Assembly (NCBI RefSeq): GCF_016765795.1
Contig: NZ_JAESVP010000001.1
Span: 558,001 to 622,000, forward strand
Source: Fuscibacter oryzae
Lineage (GTDB): Bacteria; Pseudomonadota; Alphaproteobacteria; Rhodobacterales; Rhodobacteraceae
Direction of reading: 5' to 3'
DNA length: 64,000 nucleotides
Of the stretch, positions 10,816-19,901 are shown in pieces (positions within the stretch are counted from its first letter, which is position 1; every line of letters begins with the position of its first letter). The notes below the pieces were generated by a model, which saw only the letters and a program-made list of their open reading frames with translations, had not been told where the DNA came from and did no database searches. Both the position numbers and the translations under genes were made by a program.

Positions 10816-10906
10816 CCGGGGGGTTCACTCCCCCGCGACCATGGTTTCTTGAACCAATGGCGCAACCATGGTCGCACCCGTGGGATATTGCTACCAATGT
10901 GAAAGC
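10816..10906 (+). repeat. Intergenic repeat copy A, with terminator-like hairpin
   Basis: Begins with a G5/C5 hairpin (GGGGG TTCA CTCCCCC), then contains CTTGAACCAATGGCG, ACCATGGT twice, CCCGTGGGATATT and GTGAAAGC. The same blocks in the same order occur on the minus strand at 31823-31733, inside mutY. Each copy follows a gene on the coding strand. It fills the gap between the membrane protein and recQ. Confidence 0.75.
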
Positions 10907-10927
10907 AGAAGAGGGGCTGTGCGGGCT

Positions 10928-12997
<2,070 letters not shown>

Positions 12998-13039
12998 TTA
13001 GACTGGTTTGCCCCGCTGCGGGTTAAGGCCGTTTCAAAG

Positions 13040-13327
13040 TCAGCCAAGGGCATACATGTTGTTCACTATGGCCTGCCGCAGCGCGAAAATGCCGATCAGC
13101 AACACCAGCGGCGCAAAGTCAATGCCGCTGATCACGGGAACCACTCGGCGGATCTGGGCATAGATCGGCTCCAGAATGCCTTTCAGCCCATACCAGATTT
13201 GCGAAACGATGGGCTGGCGCAGGTTCAGCACCTGAAAGTTCACCAGCCAGGACATGATCACATTGGCCAGCACGATCCATTTCGCAATATCGACGATCAG
13301 CAACAGCACCTGAAAGATGGTGGTCAT
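13040..13327 (-). CDS. YggT family membrane protein
   Basis: 95 residues with two hydrophobic segments (IFQVLLLIVDIAKWIVLANVI and the C-terminal GIDFAPLVLLIGIFALRQAI) joined by the YggT-type cytoplasmic loop GLKGILEPIYAQIRRVVP. The family is implicated in cell-division and osmotic functions in other bacteria; the biochemical role is unknown. The ATG at 13327 was preferred to an upstream start because it gives the usual YggT N terminus. It sits 42 bases downstream of the recQ start on the same strand. Confidence 0.88.
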   Translation of the reverse strand: MTTIFQVLLLIVDIAKWIVLANVIMSWLVNFQVLNLRQPIVSQIWYGLKGILEPIYAQIRRVVPVISGIDFAPLVLLIGIFALRQAIVNNMYALG

Positions 13328-13457
13328 ATTCGGCTCCGGCCACAAGGGATTGTGGATTTCTAGGGCGATACCCCCAAAAGGGCAAGGCTTGCCGCAGCGT
13401 TTCGCTTGACGCCCGCGCAGGCGCGCGGCACCGATGGCCCGGAACAGGAGCGTACCG

Positions 13458-14003
13458 ATGTATCCCTATCTTCGCATGTGGCAGGAGCTGTGGAAGTTCC
13501 GCAAAGCCCCCCGTCTTGGCCCGTTTGAGCCGCATGTCTCTACCGTCCGCATCTGGCCCTGGGATCTGGACCCGTGGCGCGAGCTGAACAACGGCCGCAC
13601 CCTGACGCTTTATGATCTTGGCCGCCTGCCGATGCTGAAGCGGATCGGCTATGACCGGCTGGTCAAGGAAAAGCGCTGGGGGGCGACGGTCGCGGGCAAC
13701 ACCACCCGCTATCGCCGCCGGGTTACGCTGTTTCAAAAGCTGACCATGGTCAGCCGGGTGATCGGCTGGGATGCCCGGTTCATCTATATTGAACAAAGCA
13801 TGTGGCGTGGCGGCGATTGTACCTCGTCCATCCTGATCCGTACCGCCGTCATCTCAAAAGGTGGGATGGTTCCGGCAACCGAGGCGATGGCGGCCCTCGG
13901 CGTGGCCGAGGCCAGCCCCCCTCTGCCCGATTGGGTTCAGGCCTGGATCACCGGTGATGCGGTGCGCGCCTGGCCGCCCGAAACGCCCGGGGTCACACCA
14001 TAG
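13458..14003 (+). CDS. Hotdog-fold acyl-CoA thioesterase family protein
   Basis: 181 residues resembling the 4-hydroxybenzoyl-CoA-thioesterase-like / THEM6 group: the segment DLDPWRELNNGRTLTLYDLGR matches the D-x-D-...-H/N-N-G-R-T active-site region, and ends with a G-x-W-D-x-R-F-Y/I-Y-I/F-E-Q strand typical of these proteins. It would hydrolyse an acyl-CoA thioester; the substrate is unknown. ATG 13458 has CAGGAG at a good distance upstream; the in-frame start at 13434 is less likely. Confidence 0.8.
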   Translation: MYPYLRMWQELWKFRKAPRLGPFEPHVSTVRIWPWDLDPWRELNNGRTLTLYDLGRLPMLKRIGYDRLVKEKRWGATVAGNTTRYRRRVTLFQKLTMVSRVIGWDARFIYIEQSMWRGGDCTSSILIRTAVISKGGMVPATEAMAALGVAEASPPLPDWVQAWITGDAVRAWPPETPGVTP

Positions 14004-14055
14004 CTTGCCATTTGCCAAGGCATCGGGCTTGATCGCCTGAAACAAGGGGGCAGGA

Positions 14056-15423
14056 ATGGCAACGCAGCGACAGCGCATCTGGGGCTGGTGGTTTTTCGAC
14101 TGGGCCAGCCAGCCCTATAACACCCTTCTTCTGACCTTTGTCTTTGCCCCCTATTTTGCCGAGGTCGCCCGTGGCTATTACATGGGCACCGGGTTGGAGG
14201 AAGAAGCGGCCAAGGCGGCGGCGCAATCCTACTGGAGCTTCTGGTATGCCTGTTTCTCGGTGATCATCGCGCTGATGGCGCCGGTTCTGGGCGCGGTGGC
14301 GCAGGGCACCGGGCGGCGGCTGGTCTGGGTCTGGCTGTTCTCGGTGCTGTATGTCGGGGGGGCGGCCAGCCTGTGGTGGATGATGCCGGGGGGAGAGTTG
14401 AATACCCTGCGCTGGGGTGCCATCATGTTCGGCATCGGCCTGATCGGCATGGAATTTGCCACGATCTTCACCAATGCCCTGATGCCCACGCTGGCCGAGG
14501 GCGATGATATCGGAAAGGTTTCGGGCAGCGGTTTTGCCTTTGGTTATCTGGGCGGGTTGATCGCGCTGACACTAATGCTGGGGTTCTTTATCTCAAAGGG
14601 CGATACAGGCCTTTCTTATTTTGGGTTGCCCCCTCTTCTGGGCGATGATCCGGAAACGCGTGAAGGCACTCGCGCGGTTGGCCCATTCACCGCGATTTGG
14701 TTTATCGTTTCCATGGTCCCTTTCTGGCTATGGGTAAAAGAGCCACCGGGCGGAGCGGGCGCGCTGCATGTGGGTCGCGCACTATCCAGTCTTTGGGAGC
14801 TGATTAAGGGGCTGCGGTTCCGGAAAAGCCTCTCTGCCTACCTGGGTTCTTCACTGGCCTATAGCGATGCGCTGACAGGAATATACGCCTTTGGCGGCAT
14901 CTATGCCTCGAACGTTATGGGCTGGGAGATTGGTCAGATCGGCGTATTCGGCATTCTTGGCGGGGTGACGGCGATGATCGCAAGCTGGTGGGGCGGCAAG
15001 CTTGACAGCCGCTTTGGGCCGAAACCCGTCATCGTCGGGTCGATCATTGTGCTGATCCTGGTCTGCGCCGTGATCGTCGGGATGGAGCGCGACAGCCTGT
15101 GGGGCATACCGATGGATTCGGCGTCGAACCTGCCGGACATCATCTTTTACATCTGCGGCGCACTGATTGGCGCTGCGGGCGGGCCGTTGCAGGCCGCCAG
15201 TCGCACCATGGTGCTGCGCCACACCACGCCAGACCGCGCGACCGAGGCGTTTGGCTTGTTCGCCCTGTCGGGCAAGGTCACCAGCTTTATCGCACCCGCG
15301 CTGATCAGCATTGCCACCACCATCACCGGCAGTGCGCGGCTGGGAATTTCGCCCATCATCCTGTTGTTCCTTGTGGGGCTTGTGCTGCTGGTCTGGGTCA
15401 ATCCACGGGGGGAACAGGCATGA
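14056..15423 (+). CDS. MFS transporter, UMF1/Atg22-like family
   Basis: 455-residue polytopic membrane protein with about twelve hydrophobic segments. The N terminus WGWWFFDWASQPYNTLL and the conserved GMEFATIFTNALMPTLA and GGPLQAASRTMVLRHT segments are typical of the UMF1 (unknown major facilitator 1) family. Substrate unknown. Its last bases overlap mepA (ATGA at 15420-15423). Between about 14,580 and 14,900 the codons are visibly richer in A/T third positions than in the flanking parts of the gene. Confidence 0.88.
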   Translation: MATQRQRIWGWWFFDWASQPYNTLLLTFVFAPYFAEVARGYYMGTGLEEEAAKAAAQSYWSFWYACFSVIIALMAPVLGAVAQGTGRRLVWVWLFSVLYVGGAASLWWMMPGGELNTLRWGAIMFGIGLIGMEFATIFTNALMPTLAEGDDIGKVSGSGFAFGYLGGLIALTLMLGFFISKGDTGLSYFGLPPLLGDDPETREGTRAVGPFTAIWFIVSMVPFWLWVKEPPGGAGALHVGRALSSLWELIKGLRFRKSLSAYLGSSLAYSDALTGIYAFGGIYASNVMGWEIGQIGVFGILGGVTAMIASWWGGKLDSRFGPKPVIVGSIIVLILVCAVIVGMERDSLWGIPMDSASNLPDIIFYICGALIGAAGGPLQAASRTMVLRHTTPDRATEAFGLFALSGKVTSFIAPALISIATTITGSARLGISPIILLFLVGLVLLVWVNPRGEQA

Positions 15424-16313
15424 TCCGCAAGCTGCTGCTTCTTGCCCTTCTGGCCACCCCCCTGCCGGCAGAGGCCGAGAAACTGGCCAACAAGCTGTTC
15501 GGCGCTGTCGATGGGCCCAGCCAGCAAGACCCTATGCCCGTTGGCAGCTATGCCAAGGGCTGTGCGGCGGGGCTGATGGAACTGCCGGAAACCGGGCCGA
15601 CCTGGCAAGCGATGCGCCTGTCGCGGCACCGCAACTTTGGCCAACCTGCGATGATCGGTTTTCTGCAAGACCTGTCGGTGATGGCGACGCAGGTTGGCTG
15701 GCCGGGCATCTATGTGGGCGACATCAGCCAGCCGCGCGGCGGCCCGATGACATCGGGGCACGCCAGCCACCAGATCGGGCTGGATGCGGACATCTGGTGG
15801 CTGCGGCCCCGGTCCCTGTCGCTGTCGCGCGACCAGCGGGAAAGCATCTCGTCCATCCCCGTCCGCTCGGCCGACCAGAAATCGGTGACCGAGGCCTGGA
15901 CACCGGATCGCGCGGCACTGTTGCAGATGGCCGCCTCTGACCCGCGGGTGGACCGGATTTTCGTGGCTGCCGCCGTCAAAATCCAGATGTGCCAGTCTGC
16001 CAGCAAGGCCGACAAGAAATGGTTGCAGAAAATCCGTCCCATCGGCGGGCATGACACCCATTTCCATGTGCGCCTGAAATGCCCCAAGGGCGCGCGCCTG
16101 TGCGACACGCAAAAGCCCACCGTGGCCGATCTGTCAAACGGTGGCGATGGCTGCGACGATACGCTGATGTGGTGGGTGTCGGATGACTATCTGCACCCCA
16201 AACCGTCGAAGAAAAAGCCCGAGGATGAGGACACGCCCAAAAAGAAGGGCCCGCGCCAATACACCATGGCCGACCTGCCCAAGCAGTGCATGGATGTGCT
16301 GACATCGCGCTAG
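15420..16313 (+). CDS. mepA: Penicillin-insensitive murein endopeptidase
   Basis: LAS-type zinc metallopeptidase (M74) that cleaves D-Ala-mDAP cross-links in peptidoglycan in the periplasm. 297 residues with signal peptide MIRKLLLLALLATPLPAEA. Zinc and catalytic residues lie in GHASHQIGLDADIW (H...D) and in HDTHFHVRLKCP (H-x-H). The C-terminal tail is Lys/Pro rich (KPSKKKPEDEDTPKKKG). The start overlaps the MFS stop, so the two genes are translationally coupled. Confidence 0.95.
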   Translation: MIRKLLLLALLATPLPAEAEKLANKLFGAVDGPSQQDPMPVGSYAKGCAAGLMELPETGPTWQAMRLSRHRNFGQPAMIGFLQDLSVMATQVGWPGIYVGDISQPRGGPMTSGHASHQIGLDADIWWLRPRSLSLSRDQRESISSIPVRSADQKSVTEAWTPDRAALLQMAASDPRVDRIFVAAAVKIQMCQSASKADKKWLQKIRPIGGHDTHFHVRLKCPKGARLCDTQKPTVADLSNGGDGCDDTLMWWVSDDYLHPKPSKKKPEDEDTPKKKGPRQYTMADLPKQCMDVLTSR

Positions 16314-16342
16314 GCGATTGACGACCATCACCGTTTGGGGCT

Positions 16343-16396
16343 AAGGCCACGCGTCCCCGACTTGGGGCCAAGTCTCCGCGACCTTGTAAAAAACGG
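16343..16396 (+). promoter_or_regulatory. Structured leader upstream of the queuosine-precursor transporter
   Basis: An extended hairpin: AAGG (16343-16346) can pair with CCTT (16382-16385), CGCG (16350-16353) with CGCG (16377-16380), and GACTTG with CAAGTC (16359-16364 / 16369-16374, loop GGGCC region). It is followed at once by GTAAAAAACGG, an A-rich tail like that of preQ1-class aptamers. The gene context fits, but the large internal hairpin does not match the compact preQ1-I consensus as I know it, so this is only a candidate. Confidence 0.3.
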
Positions 16397-16404
16397 ATCA
16401 AATC

Positions 16405-17025
16405 ATGCGCGCACTTCTTCCCGCCGTTCTGGCGATGGCCGTCATTGTGGTGGCCTCCAACATCCTTGTGCAGTTTCCGGTCGGCCAATGGCTGACCTGG
16501 GGAGCCTTCACATATCCCGTGGCCTTTCTGGTCACCGACCTGACCAACCGCTTTTACGGGGCAGCCGCCGCGCGGCGTGTGGTCTATGCCGGTTTCGTCA
16601 CCGGCCTGCTGTGTTCGATGATCGGCACGCAGATCATGGGCGAGTTTGGCCCCATCGTCACCCTTCGCGTCGCAGTGGCCTCTGGTACGGCCTTCCTGAT
16701 CGGGCAGTTGCTGGACATTGCAGTCTTTTCCCGCCTGCGCCGCGCGCCATGGTGGCAGGCACCATTCTTTGCCTCTTTTTTAGGCTCTGCCATTGATACC
16801 GCGATTTTCTTCCCGCTGGCCTTTGCCACCGCTTTTGTCTGGATCGAACCGGCGAATGACGTGTCCTGGGCCGCAGGATCAGTGTCGCTTTTGGGCTTTG
16901 GGGCAGCGGTTCCCCTTTGGGCATCGCTGGCTGTGGCCGACTTTTGCGTCAAGGTTCTGGTCGATGGCGTGGCACTTTTGCCCTTCAGACTGGCAGTTGC
17001 ACGACGCACGGCACGGGTAGCGTAA
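16405..17025 (+). CDS. Queuosine precursor transporter (VUT/YhhQ family)
   Basis: 206-residue membrane protein with about six hydrophobic segments. The early TYPVAFLVTDLTNRFYG block and later GQLLDIAVF and DTAIFFPLAF blocks are diagnostic of the YhhQ/VUT family, which imports the queuosine precursors preQ0/preQ1. A structured leader precedes the ATG. No queuosine biosynthesis gene lies in the window. Confidence 0.9.
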   Translation: MRALLPAVLAMAVIVVASNILVQFPVGQWLTWGAFTYPVAFLVTDLTNRFYGAAAARRVVYAGFVTGLLCSMIGTQIMGEFGPIVTLRVAVASGTAFLIGQLLDIAVFSRLRRAPWWQAPFFASFLGSAIDTAIFFPLAFATAFVWIEPANDVSWAAGSVSLLGFGAAVPLWASLAVADFCVKVLVDGVALLPFRLAVARRTARVA

Positions 17026-17080
17026 AAACTTTTGACAAACACAAAATCTGTGTCAGGCTCACCTCATCGGCAACTTTTCG

Positions 17081-17095
17081 AAAGGAGGTGATCCA
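17081..17095 (+). promoter_or_regulatory. Exceptionally long Shine-Dalgarno sequence
   Basis: AAAGGAGGTGATCCA, continuing to the G of the GTG at 17096, is the exact complement of the 16S rRNA 3' end (...CTGGATCACCTCCTTT), 16 bases in all. Ordinary Shine-Dalgarno matches are 4-7 bases. The core GGAGG is seven bases before the GTG start. Confidence 0.8.
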
Positions 17096-17164
17096 GTGTC
17101 TAGAGTGACGTTGGAGAGACGTGTCGGGACAGTCATCAGGGGGATTTTTAGGGCAAACCCTTGA
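17096..17164 (+). CDS. 22-residue small ORF or leader peptide ahead of arfB
   Basis: GTG-started ORF encoding MSRVTLERRVGTVIRGIFRANP, basic and partly amphipathic. I do not recognise it. It is supported by the 16-base anti-Shine-Dalgarno match directly upstream and by a terminator hairpin 54 bases downstream that ends before arfB. A TTGACA hexamer at 17032-17037 could be a -35 element, though no good -10 is visible. It may be an independent small protein or a leader peptide controlling arfB. Confidence 0.5.
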   Translation: MSRVTLERRVGTVIRGIFRANP

Positions 17165-17217
17165 AATCACACTATGATTGGGCTTGAACCTAACTGGCCC
17201 ATCTCCTTGGATCTCGG

Positions 17218-17251
17218 AAGGGGTCGCCACCAACGGCGGCCCTTTCTCTTT
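17218..17251 (+). terminator. Terminator-like hairpin between the mini-ORF and arfB
   Basis: Stem AAGGGGTCGCC region (17218-17228) with GGCGGCCCTTT (17235-17245), loop ACCAAC, two G-U pairs, followed by CTCTTT. It ends nine bases before the arfB start, so arfB expression would depend on read-through or antitermination if this is the same transcript. Confidence 0.7.
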
Positions 17252-17259
17252 GGTGCGAT

Positions 17260-17682
17260 ATGCTGCGAATTACAGATACCCTGAGCATCGCCGACTGGGA
17301 AATCAGCGAAAATTTTGTGCGGTCTTCCGGCCCCGGCGGGCAGAACGTCAACAAGGTGTCAACTGCCGTCGAACTGCGGTTCGAGGCAGAGCGGTCGCCC
17401 CATCTGCCTGCCCCGGTCAAGGCACGGCTCAAGCGGATCGCCGGTCGGAAATGGACATTGGAAGGTGCACTGGTGATTCAGGTCGAAGACACCCGCAGCC
17501 AGGCGCGCAACCGCGAAATCGCGCGTGAACGGTTGGTCGAGATGATCCGCGCCGCCCTTGTCACCCCGAAACGCCGCATCGCAACCAAGCCCACGCTGGG
17601 CAGCCAACGCCGCCGTATTGCCGCCAAACAGGCGCGCGGCGATGTGAAATCCCTGCGCGGGAAAGTGGACGACGACGAATGA
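17260..17682 (+). CDS. arfB: Alternative ribosome-rescue factor / peptidyl-tRNA hydrolase ArfB
   Basis: 140-residue class I release-factor-like protein that hydrolyses peptidyl-tRNA on stalled ribosomes. The catalytic SSGPGGQNVNKV motif lies at about residues 22-33, and the basic C-terminal tail (KRRIATKPTLGSQRRRIAAKQ...) is the part that enters the empty mRNA channel in this family. The stop overlaps the next gene (ATGA at 17679-17682). The upstream mini-ORF and terminator may regulate it. Confidence 0.95.
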   Translation: MLRITDTLSIADWEISENFVRSSGPGGQNVNKVSTAVELRFEAERSPHLPAPVKARLKRIAGRKWTLEGALVIQVEDTRSQARNREIARERLVEMIRAALVTPKRRIATKPTLGSQRRRIAAKQARGDVKSLRGKVDDDE

Positions 17683-18608
17683 CTGACACCCTTGCTCAAC
17701 AAGCCGCCACGCACTGGGGGGCCGAGGTGGTCCGCCTGCTCAGCCACCGCGAAAACGCGGTTTACGAGATTCGCCTGCCCGGCGGTGCCCGCGCCGCCCT
17801 GCGCCTGCACCGCCCCGGCTATCAGGATTTTGCGGCGATCCGGTCAGAGCTGTGGTGGTGTGCCGCGCTGGCGGGCGAAGGCGTCGCGGTGCCCGCCGCC
17901 CTGCCGCACCAAGGCGGTGACCTTTTGGCCGAATTGCCCGGCGGCCGGGCGGCCTCGGTCATCGAATGGGTTGCGGGCATCCCTCTTGGCGCGGGTGGCA
18001 CGCTACTGCCCTATCCGCCCGCCCAGACCCTGCGACTGCACCACGCTTTTGGCGCGCTGGTTGCCCAGTTCCACGCCGCGACCGACCGGCTTACCCTGCC
18101 TGCCGATTTCACCCGCCCCCGCTGGGACATTGCGGGCCTTGTGGGCGAGGCCCCCCTGTGGGGCCGGTTCTGGGACCACCCGGAGGCGACGCCCACCCAA
18201 ACCGCCCGACTGGCCGAGGCGCGCGACTTTCTGCATGACCGCATGGCCGCGCATCTTGCGGCGGGCGCCAAAATCGCCCCGATCCACGCCGACCTGCTGC
18301 GCGAGAATATCTTTGTAGATGGCGACCGCCTGTCGCTGATCGACTTTGATGACAGCGGCTGGGGGTTCCGCCTGTTCGATCTGGGCACGGCGCTGGCGCA
18401 GAACCTGGACGAACCCGCCTATGCCGACATTCGCGATGCGCTGATGCAGGGCTATGGCACCGCTGACCGCGCGATGGTGGAAACCTTCACGCTGATGCGG
18501 TGCTGCGCCTCGGTCGGCTGGGCGATGACGCGGCTGGGGCCGGGCGATCCGGTCCACCCCCGCCATCTGGCCCGCGCGCTGGATTGCGCGGCCCGCGTGA
18601 TCGGCTGA
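17679..18608 (+). CDS. Phosphotransferase (APH/homoserine-kinase-like) family protein
   Basis: 309 residues with the aminoglycoside-phosphotransferase fold: an N-lobe with ENAVYEIRLPGG, and a C-lobe with the catalytic loop IHADLLRENIFV and the metal-binding LIDFDDSGWGFRLFDLGTAL. The best description is a small-molecule kinase of the SrkA/homoserine kinase II type; the substrate cannot be assigned. Translationally coupled to arfB by a four-base overlap. It ends one base before the convergent pncB stop. Confidence 0.85.
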   Translation: MTDTLAQQAATHWGAEVVRLLSHRENAVYEIRLPGGARAALRLHRPGYQDFAAIRSELWWCAALAGEGVAVPAALPHQGGDLLAELPGGRAASVIEWVAGIPLGAGGTLLPYPPAQTLRLHHAFGALVAQFHAATDRLTLPADFTRPRWDIAGLVGEAPLWGRFWDHPEATPTQTARLAEARDFLHDRMAAHLAAGAKIAPIHADLLRENIFVDGDRLSLIDFDDSGWGFRLFDLGTALAQNLDEPAYADIRDALMQGYGTADRAMVETFTLMRCCASVGWAMTRLGPGDPVHPRHLARALDCAARVIG

Positions 18609-19901
18609 TCAGACGCGCACCTCGGTTGCCACCTGATCCCCCACGCCGAACACCCGTTTATAACGCGCAACCTCCTCGGCCGGGCCCATCGCCTTGCTGG
18701 GGTTGTCCGACAGTTTGACGGTGGGGTGACCGTCCGCCGACACCGCCTTGCACACCAGACTAAAGGGTGCCAGCGCATCATCCGGCACCAGCCCGCGGAA
18801 ATCATTGGTCAACAAAGTGCCCCAGCCGAACGAAGCCTTCACCCGCCCGTTGAACTGGGCATAAAGGCTTTCGATCTGTTCCACATCCAGCCCGTCGGAA
18901 AAGATCACCAGCTTTGTCATCGGGTCTTCGCCGCGTTCCTGCCACCAGCGGATCGCCAGCTCACAGGCCCCTGCCGGATCGCCCGAGTCAATGCGGATGC
19001 CGGTCCAGCTTGCCAGCCAGTCGGGCGCGTTTTTCAGGAAACCCGCTGTGCCATAGGTATCGGGCAAGATGATGCGCAGATTGCCATCATGCTCTTCATG
19101 CCAGTCGGCCAGCACCTGATAGGGGGCGCGCGCAAGTTCTTCGTCACTCTTGGCCAGTGCCGAATAAACCATGGGCAGTTCATGGGCATTGGTGCCGATC
19201 GCCTCGATATCGCGTTTCTGCGCGATGCGGCAGTTCGAGGTGCCGATGAATTTGGACCCCAGCCCTTCTTGCATCGCCTGCACGCACCAGTCTTGCCACA
19301 GGAAGGAATGGCGGCGGCGGGTGCCGAAATCGGCAATCTTCAGGTCGGGCAGCGCGCGCAGGCGCTCAATCTTTTCCCAGATCCGGGTCATGGCGCGGGC
19401 ATAAAGCACCTGAAGTTCAAACTTGCGCATGTCTTTCAACACCGCCCGGCTGCGCAATTCCATCAGCACGGCCAGCGCGGGAATTTCCCACAACATCACC
19501 TCTGGCCAACTGCCTTCAAAGGTCAGCTCATACTGGCCGTCGCGCTTTTCCAGATGGTAGGGCGGCAGGCGCAGCTTTTCGAACCATTCCATGAAATCGG
19601 GGCGGAACATCTGGCGCTTGCCGTAAAAGGTGTTGCCGCGCAGCCAGGTGCTTTCGCCACGGCTCAGCGACAGGCCGCGCACATGATCCAGTTGCTCGCG
19701 CAGTTCACCCTCGTCGATCAAATCGGCCAGCCGTACGTTTTTGGAACGATTGATCAGGCTGAACGTCACCCGTGTGTCGGGCTTGTTGCGAAAGATCGAC
19801 TGGCACATCAGCAACTTGTAAAAGTCATCATCGATCAGAGACCGGACAATCGGGTCGATCTTCCAGTTGTGATTGTGGACCCGCGTCGCGATATCGACCA
19901 T
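18609..19901 (-). CDS. pncB: Nicotinate phosphoribosyltransferase
   Basis: Converts nicotinate and PRPP (with ATP) to nicotinate mononucleotide in the NAD salvage (Preiss-Handler) route. 430 residues with the family N terminus VHNHNWKIDPIVRSL and DDFYKLLMCQ, the catalytic-histidine region FIGTSNCRIAQKRDI, and RIDSGDPAGACELA plus IFSDGLDVEQI for PRPP binding. pncA lies upstream on the same strand, with a histidine kinase gene between. The 5' end lies inside the 3' end of that kinase gene (67 bases). Confidence 0.95.
   Translation of the reverse strand: MVDIATRVHNHNWKIDPIVRSLIDDDFYKLLMCQSIFRNKPDTRVTFSLINRSKNVRLADLIDEGELREQLDHVRGLSLSRGESTWLRGNTFYGKRQMFRPDFMEWFEKLRLPPYHLEKRDGQYELTFEGSWPEVMLWEIPALAVLMELRSRAVLKDMRKFELQVLYARAMTRIWEKIERLRALPDLKIADFGTRRRHSFLWQDWCVQAMQEGLGSKFIGTSNCRIAQKRDIEAIGTNAHELPMVYSALAKSDEELARAPYQVLADWHEEHDGNLRIILPDTYGTAGFLKNAPDWLASWTGIRIDSGDPAGACELAIRWWQERGEDPMTKLVIFSDGLDVEQIESLYAQFNGRVKASFGWGTLLTNDFRGLVPDDALAPFSLVCKAVSADGHPTVKLSDNPSKAMGPAEEVARYKRVFGVGDQVATEVRV

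Noticed and set aside
17032-17037. TTGACA as a complete sigma-70 promoter for the mini-ORF
   Set aside because: The hexamer is perfect but no acceptable -10 lies 16-18 bases downstream, so I report it only as a possible -35.
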